From Myotis daubentonii (Eukaryota > Chordata > Mammalia > Chiroptera > Vespertilionidae): a DNA stretch of 64,000 nt. This document shows, piece after piece, positions 1 to 11,600 of the stretch. The DNA is taken from contig NC_081841.1 in NCBI RefSeq assembly GCF_963259705.1, positions 28,757,244-28,821,243 on the forward strand. The letters run 5' to 3'. A program made the position numbers and the translations under genes. The notes beneath the pieces are model-generated. The model had not been told where the DNA came from, did no database searches, and was given only the letters and a program-made list of their open reading frames with translations. The first letter of the stretch is position 1. Each line of letters starts with the position of its first letter.

Positions 1-1182
1 GAGTTTATTTCTAAAGTTAGTACAACTTCCAAATTATTCTGGATCTCAGAGTATTTACCTCTAAAATAAGAGAAATAAGAACCCCCTTATAGGGTTGTTG
101 GGGGAGATGAACAATCTACTATACCTTTAACATAGATTATAATTCTAAAACAATAACTGTATGTTTAGAAAGTTACATATTTTTATTTTACTTTATGTCT
201 TCCTTAATCTTAAAACATGTTTCTGAAATCTTGAAGGAGGGTATGCACCCTTCATTTCAGATTGTGGGGACACCTATTCTGTGTATTTCAGGGAAATAAA
301 GGTCTAAGATAATTAAAGGGATCATTGTTGTAGTGCCTGAGGCCTTTCTACTTACTGGAAACCTAGTCTAGTGATGATGGTACTCCTTTTTGATATTTCT
401 CTTTTGTCTAGTTTTGAAAAGGCAAGAACTACTAGATTTCTAATGCTTTATTCTTCCAGACCTTTCGGATTTGATCTCCTTTTTCTTTGTTGTGGCAGCT
501 ACTCTTTGCTGAATGAATGACCTTTGCTATCCCCAGCCCAAATCAATGCCCGTTTAGATGGTTTAATATTTACCAGGGAATTATTTGTCCCAAAGCTTGG
601 ATCCAGTGTCCCTGATAGATTTCCATATAGGCTTGAAATGGTGGTGAGGAAAAGGATTCAAAGTCTGAACCTTTCCTTTTATCCAAACTAAAGCAAGCCA
701 AGTAATAACTCTTTCTCTTCTTCACTAATTAAAGAGCATATATCAAAGATGAATAGGAAGGGTAAATTCTTTTACAACCTTTTCCCTGTTATTGCCCTAG
801 TTCATGCCTCAATTTTCACTCTCATTTTTAAATGGAAATCTTTTCTTCCTCAAATTTAGTGGCAACTGTTTACTCTTTTGACTCTGTGTTTACTCGATTG
901 AAACTCTTTGAGCACAATTAATTGATTTTATTTATCTTGGTTTCAGATTTTATCATCAAGCCAAGCACCTGTATTTACTTCATAAATGGCTGTTGTAGTA
1001 AATTGACTACAGTCAAGTGCTAATATTATACCAAAGATAGTGTCAGATATATAACAGATAGGCAATCATTGTTCACTGATAGCAGGAACTCAGTATTTAT
1101 TCATTGATTCATTAAGTCTGAATACATTTTATAAGTGAGCATCAGATGAGTCAGGTGCTCTTTTTCTTTTCAGAAGAATGTT
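1..1182. other. 5' flanking DNA, no gene seen
   Basis: This is AT-rich sequence upstream of MGST1. I see no long open reading frame, splice-framed exon or young repeat in it. Confidence 0.5.
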
Positions 1183-1200
1183 AAAACTGCTCATCTGGAA

Positions 1201-1432
1201 CCCTAGCTGGTTTGGCTCAGTGGATTGAGCATCGGCCTGCAGACTGAAGGGTCCTGGTTTTGATTTTGGTCAAGGGCACATGCCTAGGTTGCTGGCTGTA
1301 TCCCCAGTAGGGGGTGGGCAGGAGGCAGCCGATCAATGATTTTCTCTCTTATCACTTATGTTTCTATCTCTCTCTTCTCCCTTCCTCTCTGAAATCAATA
1401 AAAATATATTTAAAACAAACAAACAAACAAAC
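1201..1432 (+). mobile_element. VES SINE (tRNA-derived)
   Basis: The tRNA-like head carries an A-box-like TGGCTCAGTGG and a decayed B box. It is followed by the typical VES body and a CT-rich stretch, ending in AATCAATAAAAATATATT and an (AAAC)n tail. Flanking direct repeats AAAACTGCTCATCTGGAA (1183-1200) and AAAACTCCTCATCTGGAA (1433-1450) differ by one base, as expected for L1-driven target duplication. Confidence 0.93.
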
Positions 1433-1450
1433 AAAACTCCTCATCTGGAA

Positions 1451-2550
1451 CTTTGCAGAGCCAATTATTTGTTTTAGCTGCCTGTACCTTTTTTTTGTAA
1501 AGTTATCCACAACATTTGGGTCATATCACCTTACAATAAATGAATGAAAAGAGTCTTTTAATGCTTGTAGTACTAAACTCCTGTGGTGAGAATTCTGAAC
1601 ATACTTATCTCAAATCCTGCCCTATTCCAGTTAGTGTCACAGCCAGGTTCCCATGTCCTTTAACAAGATAGGAGAATAAATACTGTTTTCAAAAGATCCA
1701 GACATGAAAATGAAGTGCTAATGTCTTTTGATGCTAGATTTCCCATTATCTACGGATATGCTTATATAGAAATTGTTCTCAGGTCTGTGATTAATTCCTC
1801 TGTCCTAAAGCAAATTGCTAAATCTTATTTCCTTTTTCATTAATTTATTTTTTGGGGGGTAGAGCTTGGACTTGTCAATCAAATCCAAGACAGCTAGCTA
1901 TGGGAGCACTCCTTAAAGTCTAAAGGAGGTAACATTAGGACTAAAAAGAAAAAGGTAACATACTACACATAGCAGGTGGTAAATGTGTGAGAAGTATTAC
2001 AGGAGAGAAGTAACATAGATTGAAAGCATAAATCCTTAAATATTTTTAGATAAAACTTGGGAGCTAGATCCATAAACATTGTGGGGTGAGGAAGCTTGGA
2101 AATACCCTTAATGTAGATGCGGATGTTAGAATAGCTTTGCCTTCCTAATGCATTCCGCGAATGTCCCCCTAAAAGGCATACTAAACTGATTGTGTAATGA
2201 ACTGAACTACCATAATCTCCACTTCCGCTTTGGATTCTGAACCTAAGGGGACTGAGTGAGGAGGCAAGTTGTCTGCGATCACAGATTTGGAACAGTATCC
2301 GTGAGCTTTACTAAACGTTTACATGTGTCCAAGCCAGCCTTTGCCTTGCCGGGGTGCAGGACAAGTGAAGTTCAAGGGAACATAATGTTATCAATGACTT
2401 CTAATTAGTATTCCCCTCCTTGAGATTTAAAGGTTCTCTAAAGCTTTTCATGTTTTCAAGACTCCACACTGCGATCTTTTTACAGTGTTTCCAGCTAAAT
2501 GAAAGTTACCCGCCTTTGCCTTGCTTGCCCCTTCCCACTCAATCGCTAAC
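1451..2550. other. Upstream flank of MGST1, no gene seen
   Basis: The sequence is unique-looking, and GC content rises toward 2500. No open reading frame here is convincing. It may hold distal promoter elements, but I can name no site with confidence. Confidence 0.4.
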
Positions 2551-2960
2551 GTCCCCGCCCCACGGAATAGGACAAATGGCCTTTCAAGAAGGAGAGCTGC
2601 TGGCTTCAGGCGCCAAATACAAGTGTTCAAAGAGGGGAACCAGTAGGCGGTGGTTACTCTGGGAAAGAAAAGTCAGGCGATTTAGGGGCGGGACTTGCCG
2701 AGGCTGGGAGTCTTGCTTAAAGCGCTGGAGAGCAAATTAATAGGAAATTAGCCAGAGTGGGCGTGGCGCCGGCGTCCGGTCCGCCCGCGCGCAGTGAAAG
2801 TCCCCCCAGTTCAGCCACCCGCCTGCCGGGACAGGTCTGCTGCCTCGCTCCTGCTGCGATCCACGGGACCCACGGTACGTGCGGGGAGCGGGTGCGGAGG
2901 GAGAGGCTGTGGAGAGGGTGGGGGGGCCGGAAGGGAAAGGTGGGTGGCGGCTGGAGGCTG
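2550..2960 (+). promoter_or_regulatory. MGST1: MGST1 promoter and CpG-rich island
   Basis: GC and CpG content rise sharply against the AT-rich surroundings. GC boxes are visible at 2553-2561 (CCCCGCCCC), 2685-2694 (GGGGCGGGAC) and 2759-2768 (GGGCGTGGCG, Sp1/KLF type). A weak AT-rich patch (ATTAATAGG) lies near 2737, but there is no strong TATA box. The island overlaps the noncoding first exon and its splice donor. A CpG-type promoter with several start sites is inferred; the exact start site cannot be read from sequence alone. Confidence 0.75.
2790..2874 (+). other. MGST1: MGST1 exon 1 (5' UTR, noncoding)
   Basis: The 3' edge is set by a strong donor, CACG|GTACGT, with the GT at 2875-2876. 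The 5' edge is only an estimate, because transcription start cannot be fixed without transcript data. The next exon has just 15 nt of 5' UTR before the ATG, so an upstream noncoding exon is needed, and this island-embedded donor is the best candidate. Alternative first exons are known for mammalian MGST1, so others may exist. Confidence 0.65.
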
Positions 2961-4599
2961 GAGTCGTCTGCGCCAGCCTGCAACTTCTTTGCTCCTAATT
3001 AGCTGCTGACTCTGTGCTGTTCAACGGGTCCTTCTGAAAGGGAGGTGTGCTCCTGTACCCTTGCAGATAAAGTGTCCAGTTGTCAGACTCCAGGAAGGAA
3101 ACTGGAGTCATCTTTTCATGTTTCAGTGGTGATTTTCCCCCTTTATTCTCATCCACTTTGAAAGCTCCCCCCCCCCCCAACCCCCAACTTGAACTTTGGG
3201 GGCATGAAAAGCACGTGCAAGTTGTAGTAATGCATATGAAGTCGCCGCAGTTTAAGCACCTTCTGTTCACCCCAAGGGTGTAAAGGCCCACAGCGGCTCT
3301 ATTTCTTGGTCAAACTGGCCTTTGGACCTGCTGAGAGATAGGGCCTGTGCTCCCCGTTCACTCTGATAGGCAGAGAAATGTCAGCACGTTTAAAATGGTA
3401 GTAACAACAACCACAAAGTGCAGGAGGACCTGGGCTAGACCCTGTGATATTTTTATGGCTGGTTGACTGGAAGGCTAAGGCTGGAACTCCCAGCAGGCTC
3501 TCTCCACCCCCCAACCCGGAGGGGGAAGCCATGTGGCAGGAGTAACCGAGAAGCGGACCTTCTTTGGGAGTGAAGGCCTCAGAGATGATAGTTATCTCGG
3601 GACTAGGGGTGGGGGTGGGGGGTGAAGAGAAGAGTGACTTCCATTTTCCAGTTTCCTTTGAAATAGTTTGGTAGTCCCGGCACCACTGATGCTTTGTCCT
3701 GTTCCTGTCCCTGCTTTCTGTCGAGGGAGCGCCAAGTGGGCTGCAATCAAGCATTGTTTATGGTCAGAGGGAAACTTTCCCAGGCGTCCAGCTCGCAGCC
3801 TGGAGTTCTCAGGGCCCTGGCCTGCTGCGAATACCAAGCTAGACATTCCCTGCGGGCTAATGGCCTGGGAGATTGGGTTGTTTGGGGGCTTTGCTGTCCT
3901 TTGCTGTGTCCAAAAACAAAGGACTATTGCACGTTGACTATCTTGAGTCACTTTTTAAAATGGCAATTGGTCCACATTTGCATATTGCTCTCTGTGACAA
4001 ACAAGTGCCACTTTTCTAAGGTTTTGCTTTTGGAGTGGAGCTTTTTAATCTCTGAGGTTGGAAAAGGGAGCCACCCCCGCTGAGAACACCCCACATTTCC
4101 CCCCACCTCCCAGCCACCAGCGATTTCCTCCCAGAACCTGGGCTCTGATTCTTAGGAGACCAAGTCTGCAGGCACCTCAATCCGTTCAGGAAATTCTAGA
4201 ACTTATATAAACAGTAACAGAAGGGCCCTCAATTATCTTTTTGTCTTATCTCGTGGGTAGCCTTCTGTTGGTTTCAGAAAGTATAAAACTGCAGAGTCAT
4301 GGCCCCGAGGATGTGTACCCAGATTTTTCCGCGTATTTCACAATATTGGCATAACAACAATATTGGCATAGAGAGGCGACCATGAATATAAGAACTTTGC
4401 TCTTTTTGGCTAAGAACCTGTAAAGATAAGCGGAATATTTTTCAGTTGAGAGATGAAGACTAAACTGCGATAGGGGTGGCATTTGACAGAAAAATTCTCC
4501 CTAAAGACCAGAGTAATCTTGAATTGTCAGCCTGAAAGTGTTTAACCAACCCCGAGTTAAACACTTGAGAAAACTGGGTTTCAGTGTGGGCTCCTCAAT

Positions 4600-5020
4600 T
4601 GTGAATTTGGGTCAAATTGGTCCCTCTACCTCTCTGGGCCTCAATTTCCCTTACATGTTAAAGGTGGAGACAAATATTAGGTGCTCTGACTGTAGTAGAG
4701 TTTTCCAAATCAAGTGAGATAATGTAAAGGTTCTAGAAAACCCTAGAATTATATGCTCGATGCCCAGAACAGCGCCAGAGTAGGAGCTTATTTACCCAAT
4801 GCTTTTAGAGCACTTCCCAGGTCCAGTACTTTCCTCAGTACTTGACACATGACTCATTTAATGCTCGCAAGATTCCTGTGAGCTAAGAAGCATTACTGAT
4901 TGCATTTTACAGGTAAGGTAAGTAGGCCCTGGAGAAATGAAATCACAACTAGGAAGTGACAGAGCCGAGATCCACCTGAACCCCAGTCTGGCTCTAGAGC
5001 CTGTGTGTGCTCAGCACTCT
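4600..5020 (+). repeat. MIR-type ancient SINE(s)
   Basis: Two adjacent pieces resemble MIR cores. One matches the 'cctctctgggcctcaatttccc' type of stretch (4625-4650), followed by a purine-rich segment. The second (4785-5020) carries the tract typical of MIR: 'cattttacaggtaagg', then 'aggaagtgacagagccgag'. Divergence is high, as expected for this old family. Confidence 0.6.
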
Positions 5021-6479
5021 CTCTGCCCTCTGTCCTCTCAAAGGCAGACACAGCCATATGAGGGGACTGAGCTGTCTCTCTGGTGAGACAGATTGAGACA
5101 TTCTCTATTATGTTAACCAATGATGGCCAATAAAAGGAACACACCATACATTGCAATGCTTTGTTTTCTGTAATTTATAACCAAGTTTCATATTTTGCTC
5201 TGCTTACTTTACTTAGGTTATTTCTACCTCGTTCCTAAAATACTCAAATCACCTCACATTTTACCCTCTTAATTACTACTACTATATTCTGCCCTCCTTT
5301 CTCCTGGCGACTTTTTCCGGCAAAACTTTTTCAGTAATTTTGCGTTGAGTGCAGGGCCCAACCATGATGTAGGCTCAAGGCAACTTACTGCAAATCAGCT
5401 TTGGAAAAAAAAAAAAAAAAGTCTAGACCAGCAGCACCTTCTCTCATGCTATCAGTGACTCCTGTTTCTAGTGTCTTACCTTTACTCCTCCTCACCTGGC
5501 CCTCGGATGTGTTGTTAGTAGAAGATGTTGTCATAGACTTACATAAACAGGGTGTGGCATCAGAGACTGTGTGTTGGCCATTCTCCCAAAACCACAGGCC
5601 TGGGGAGTTAAGCCACATTTTTGGTGATTGAGAAACTGTGTGCAGTGCACCCTCAATATATTGTTCACATTGAAAGAAGCTTCCCATTGCCTGTTTGCTC
5701 CAACTGCTTACATTTGTGTGTTCTTCTCCCAACAGTTCTGGAAGGCTTCCGCTTTCTCTCTCCCATACCAATTTTCACCAAGGAGAGAACATTCTCTGAA
5801 CTTTTATTCATTGATAAATAATTTTTTTCATTCTGGGAACATTAGTAGAAACGTGCTGTTATAGTTTTAAAATGATTGTTAAATAGGGACACTTTCTACT
5901 GGATAAGATTGTCTTAATTTTTTAAGAAATGAACTTCCTCAATATTTCAGATCTCTTTCCAGAAGCATAGGACTTCGGGTTCTCTTATTAAGCTAATTAC
6001 TTAGCTCTGAAGGATAGAGCAGCCTATTCATGGCTTTCACCCCTCAGCCCTTAGAACAAGTGCAGCTGAATGTAACTAAAAGTATTACCTTGCACAGAGA
6101 ATTTATCGCACATACTGTGCTTTCAAGACTACTGACTTGTGGAGGTGAATTAATTTATCATATGTATTTTGTTTTTGTTCTTTTTAACTAGAATATATCG
6201 CTTCTGTTTGCCTAAATCTGAGTACTTTTTTGGCTTACCCTTTAAAATAGGGGTTACTTAGGCAACTTTGGTTTATCTGCACAATGGGAATAAAACGCCC
6301 CCTTGTAACATCATTGGAAGAGGAAAGAAGGTAACAGGTGTAAGGGGCACCAGCAGTGCCAGCCACAGAGTACGCATTCAGTCAGTGTTGAATCAGAATG
6401 AAGCCGTTTGCCATCTCTTGAAGGAGAGAGACAGTGCGGTGTGGTTCATGTATGAGAAGTGATGTCAGAGACGTGTGTT

Positions 6480-6620
6480 TGTACTCCTCACTTTGCTGCT
6501 TAACATATCTAATTCCCATTGTCTTCAAATGTAAAATGGATCTAGTTATGAGGATTTTCATATTATAGGTACAAAGATTATGGAAGGCAATGCACATAAA
6601 GTACATGGCATAGTTGGACT
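6480..6620 (+). repeat. MIR-like fragment
   Basis: The order 'tgctgcttaac', 'cttcaaatgtaaaatggat', then 'gcacataaagtacatggcatag' follows the MIR layout in decayed form. Confidence 0.45.
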
Positions 6621-7309
6621 CACAGTGACACATAAAATTAAATATCTGTGTATGTTGTATATATCACATTCCTCAGGAGCGCATAGACAACTATATGACC
6701 AGTAACAGAATAGAGAAAAATATATAAATTTATAGATTATTGCTAGGAGGAGAAAATGATTAGAGTTTGACAGAGGTTGGTATAAGACATTTACATGCAG
6801 GGGTTGAATTTTCAAGGCAGGAATGAACTTTGTGTAGAAGAAACTGCACTCCATTAAATAGTGTCTAAGCTTGGGTATGAGAAAAGATGTGTGTTAATGT
6901 GAAAGAGATAGGAGAAGCAGATAGCAGGGTGATAACAGAACACAAAGAGGTTAAAAATTATGACTACCAGGTCATGTGAGGAGTTTAAATTTTAAGATTT
7001 ATCTTAAATCCGTATCCACTTTTACTTCAGTATCACTAGTGTGCCTTAGTTTTCCTCCTGAGTACATTCCCAATTATAGGTTCAACTCTAGACTAAGATA
7101 GTTACATTCAATTTACTCTTGACATCTTTTAGATAGAAGTAGATAGGGCATGTGAAGTAACCTAAAGAGTTATGTAAAGCTAATCCTCCTTCCGCCTTGC
7201 ATTTGCAAGCCTATCTTAGGTTTGGCTCCGTTATCCTGCCTCTTTATCTTCATTTGCGTTGGTAATAATGATGACCATGATCATGGTGATAGTGATGATC
7301 ATGAGAAGG

Positions 7310-7540
7310 CTGTAATAAATTTTATTGAGGGTTTTTAATGGTGCTGTCCTAAGTATATGTTATGTCAGTTAAATCCTGACAACAACCCAGTAAGTTATGA
7401 ACTATTACAAGTCCCATCTTATAAGTGAAGAAATTTAGCCTTAGAGAGGCCATATCTCTCAACCAAGGTTAATAAGAAATTGGTGTAATTGGAATTCAAT
7501 TCTTAGAACTTGAGATCCTGAATACTACTGAAATGACAAA
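7310..7540 (+). repeat. MIR-like fragment
   Basis: The segment shows 'taaatcctgacaacaaccc', 'cccatcttataagtgaagaaa' and 'ccttagagaggcc' in MIR order. An imperfect GAT-rich patch with the palindrome ACCATGATCATGGT lies just upstream near 7274. Confidence 0.5.
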
Positions 7541-7989
7541 AAGCTGTAGGTTTGGTTTCTAAAGCAAAACTTATATAAGAAGTTAGGCATTCCTAATCAA
7601 ACATTAATGGTATTACTAGTACATAATTTGATATTTCTAAAGAGCTCAATCCACGAACTGTGGTCTTTTGTGTCCAATTTGTGGTTCATCTTGATGTAAA
7701 AATATGACTTTAATCTATCTTTACAGTGTTTTTGCCTGTTTATTTTGTTGTAATGCCCTTACATTTTCATTTTCATTCCACTCATTTGGTGTCTTCAAGT
7801 TTAATAACATAGAACTAGAAAAAAATAATACTGCTTACTTTGAAATTTTAGAAAAATTAAATGATTATTTCTTCTGTAAATAACCCAAGATATTTGAAAA
7901 AACAGTGTGGTTAGTACTCTATACCAACTGCCCATCAAGGTATTTGGGGTACTTATGTCTGCTTTTTAAAATCTTGCTTATAATTCCAG

Positions 7990-8130
7990 ATCAAAGTTGA
8001 GAAAATGGTTGACCTTGCCCAGCTAATGGAAAATGAAGTATTCATGGCATTTGCCTCCTATACGACGATTGTTCTTTCAAAAATGATGTTCATGAGTACT
8101 GCAACTGCATTCTATAGATTGACAAGAAAG
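7990..8130 (+). CDS. MGST1: MGST1 exon 2 (ATG exon; coding part 8005-8130)
   Basis: The acceptor TTCCAG ends at 7989, followed by 15 nt of 5' UTR and then the ATG at 8005. It codes for residues 1-42, covering the N-terminus and first membrane helix ([18 protein letters not shown]). The donor AAAG|GTAAGA leaves a phase-0 junction. Confidence 0.96.
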
Positions 8131-8637
8131 GTAAGAAATCTGAAGGAAATTTTTTTTTTTTACTTTTAAGAGTTGGAATTCTGAAAAGCAATTTTCTTAA
8201 TTTCCCTTTTTCTTGGTAAAGTCCATTAGCACATTGTTTAATGCTGCAAATAAAGTATTCCATCATTTGCTACAGATGGATTTTATATATTTATGAAACA
8301 GGAGTTTTCCCCCAGGAACTAGTAAATGGTTTTTTTCATTGTGGATTTTACCTTTCGTCATGCTGCTTCAGCATCTGAGATTTCTGGAGTATCAAAGTTT
8401 TCAAGGAAACTATCTGTGATTTTGAAGTGAATTTTGCCAACTAGCATTAACAAAAATAGTCATTTTTCGGACAATTAACTGATATTTTCATCTCTGTTAC
8501 AGGTCATAATATGCCTTTGGGGACAAAATTTAAGTTATTCCCATAGTAGAGCTTCTTGTGGGACAAGGCATTTGAATTTTGTATATTTCTGATTTTTTAA
8601 ATGAATACTATTAATACCCAGCATTATAATTATGATT

Positions 8638-8680
<43 letters not shown>

Positions 8681-11600
8681 GCAAAACTGGAGGCATGGGG
8701 GAAGGTGGTAGAAAGATTTGGAGCACCATCCTGTATTCAAGCAAGGAGTATGACAACACAGTAAGGAGAGTTGAGCAAATCTACCTTGACAAAGCGAAAT
8801 GATTTTCACTGGTGTGGTCCCTGGGCCTATTTAGCAATTTCTTTTTCAGGAAAACCACCTATTTCTCTCTCAGTGCCTGTCCTGGGTTTTGCCCTCCAGA
8901 GCCTTGCTTTTATCTAGAGGTCATGGTCCTTCCTAAAGTATTTCCTTGTACTGTCTTTAGGTGTAATTCCTTCCCCAAGGATATTTGCATTTAAATGGGA
9001 CAACTAACCTGTGTTTAGCTCTCTAATGGGACAAGGTGTTGGAGCAGCTGGCTGTAAAATAGCTGCCTCCCACCAGGTCCCCTCATCCTCCAGAAGCACA
9101 GTGACACCAGGGATAGCAGAAAGGTACCCTGTCTTATGAGAAAAGGACCAAGGAATTCGAATTTGTAGAGTGCTACTGATGTGTGGCAGGAGTCATGGTG
9201 CTCTTCACATGTATCAGATCATGGAATCAGGTCACATAATCATGTGAGATCCTCATTAGCGTCCTCACTTTACACCTGAGGAGCTGAAAGTCAGAGGAGT
9301 AGAGCTTACCCAAGGTTTCACATCCGTGCAGTGAGGCTGAGGTGCAAATTAATATTTGTTTAAACTCAAATCTCACATACTTTCCATTATAATACAATTA
9401 TTTACTGACTCAAAATTCACATATTGGCTAGGAGCAAGATGGGCAGCCCTGACCTCAGAGCTGATGCTGTATCACACTCCTGCCCATCAGATCTCCTCAG
9501 CATCTTTATCTGGGATAAATACTCATATCATATTAGGAAAAATATTATAATACTTATGAGATTTCTGAGCTTAAATTAAGGCTAATTTTATACTTTGTGT
9601 TTTTATTCATTAATTATAAATTATTAAACAATGGACAATACTTAAATATTTTTAAAGTGCACATAGTTTTATGGAATGGGGAAATCATTTCAAATAGCGT
9701 AATAATTATAGAAAGGAATACATGAACATATGCCCTGGATCATGTATTTGTAGGAATGTAATCAGCTACTTATATTTCACTATATTATTCAATCTGAAGT
9801 TTTAGTTAATTCAGAAGAAGAAAAAGAGAAGTATACATATTCTAACAAAGTATAGAATACATTTATTGTCCCTTGCTCTTCTAATATCTTTAGCAAGTAA
9901 ACCTATGACTTCCAGGTGAGCAATCAGTTGGAAGTGTTAATGCCCTTGAGAGAAGGTGCCTGAATACCACTATGAAAAAATGCCAGTCCATCATAATAAT
10001 AGTCTAGATGACTTAGAATTATGCCCTCTTTTCCATTTTGCTTCCTTTTCACTATTGTTATACATTGGTTTTTATTGAAGTTCTTATTTATGCCTCTCTT
10101 TTCAAAAAATTTTTGCAGTTAATAAAAATTCAGATTTAAGCTATAGATCCTCTCATCTCCTACTGTGTTTGATCGATTGCTCCAAATTTTCATTCCATAG
10201 GGCCATCCTGAATGCCTGTTTCTAATGTTAAAATGAAAATAACTTAGAATACCACAATGTTATCTGGTATTTGAAGGATATTTTCTTGGTAATTGGAATA
10301 GGTTTTTGCCAACCCGGAAGACTGTGCAAGCTTCGGCAAAGGAGAAAATGCCAAGAAGTACCTTCGGGTTGATGACAGAGTAGAACGTGTACGAAGGTAA
10401 ACCCACTATCCCTGAAATTGTTTACTTGGTCAGTGAATTTTGGTCAAGGAATTCAGTGAGGGTGTTGGGGTTTTGAAGAAGAAGGATGAAAAGTCAATCA
10501 TCGTACTTAGTCCATATAATAATTACAGAAAATTAGGGATCTAGAAGTTTTCAACTACCATTGCAGTTACACCCATTGCCAATTTTGCTATATTTCTGTG
10601 CACTTTCTTGGGATTAATGATTTTGTTCTGTGCAGGAATATATCAAAACTAATGATGGGTAGGAGGTAAAATGAGAATGGTAGATTCTTACAGTTTTGTT
10701 GTCTTTCTCCAGAGATGAAATTGTCAACTTATGTAAAAGGATGAAGAACTAGGTACTTTTGCATAAGATTCAAAATATAAATGAGGGATATATCTCTCCT
10801 CTCTCTTTCCTTTATAGATATTATGTTTAATGTACTGAGAATGCAGTGAACAATGAAAAGCAATAAGCCAAGATATCATCTACACAGCTTCCTAACAATA
10901 CAATTAATATACTGATTTTAAAAAAGCACGTTGAATTTTATTCTGGGGGTATTTTTCTTAATTTTCGTCATAAAGTCAGGAAAATAAAAAAATTCAGCTT
11001 TACTGAGGTATAATTGACAAATAAAATTGGAAGACATTTAAGATATACAACATTATGACTTGATATACATATCGATTGTGCAAGTATTCCCCCCACTAGG
11101 CTAATTGACACGTCTATTACCTCACATAGTTACCCTCCTCTGTTTTTTGTTTGTTTGTTTGTTTTTGTTTTTTTGTGAGAACATTTAAGTCCTACTCTCA
11201 GCAAATTTCAATTATGCAGCACAGTGTTATCAGCTATAGTCACCATGTAATACAGTCTGCATTCTATCCTCAGAACTTAATCATCATTTTTGTTTTAAAT
11301 ATACTGTTATTGATTTCAGAGAGGAAGGGAGAGGGAGAGACAGAAACATCAATGATGAGAGAGGGTCACTGATTGGCTACCTTCTAAATGCCCCCCTCAG
11401 GGGATCAAGCCCACAATCCGGGCATGTGCCCCCAACACGAATCGAACCTGGGATCCTTCAGTCTGCCGCCTGATACTCTATCCACTGAGCCAAATTGTCT
11501 AGGTCCTTTATCCATATTTTAACTGAAAGTTTGTCCCTTTTACAAAACTCCCCTTACTGTCCTCTTTCACCCCTAGCCCCTGGCAACCACTTCTACTCTA

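Larger units (their letters stand above)
2875..7989 (+). other. MGST1: MGST1 intron 1
   Basis: The intron runs from GTACGT to TTCCAG. It starts in the CpG island and then becomes ordinary AT-rich intron with old MIR-like SINEs (about 4.6-5.0, 6.5-6.6 and 7.3-7.5 kb). A C-rich run occurs near 3167-3185 and an A16-type run at 5404-5420. I see no further exon in it. Confidence 0.65.
8131..10301 (+). other. MGST1: MGST1 intron 2
   Basis: The intron runs from GTAAGA to GGAATAG. The acceptor has a rather purine-rich approach instead of a long pyrimidine tract. It contains a (CA)19 microsatellite and one MIR-like segment (9175-9345); the rest looks unique. Confidence 0.75.
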
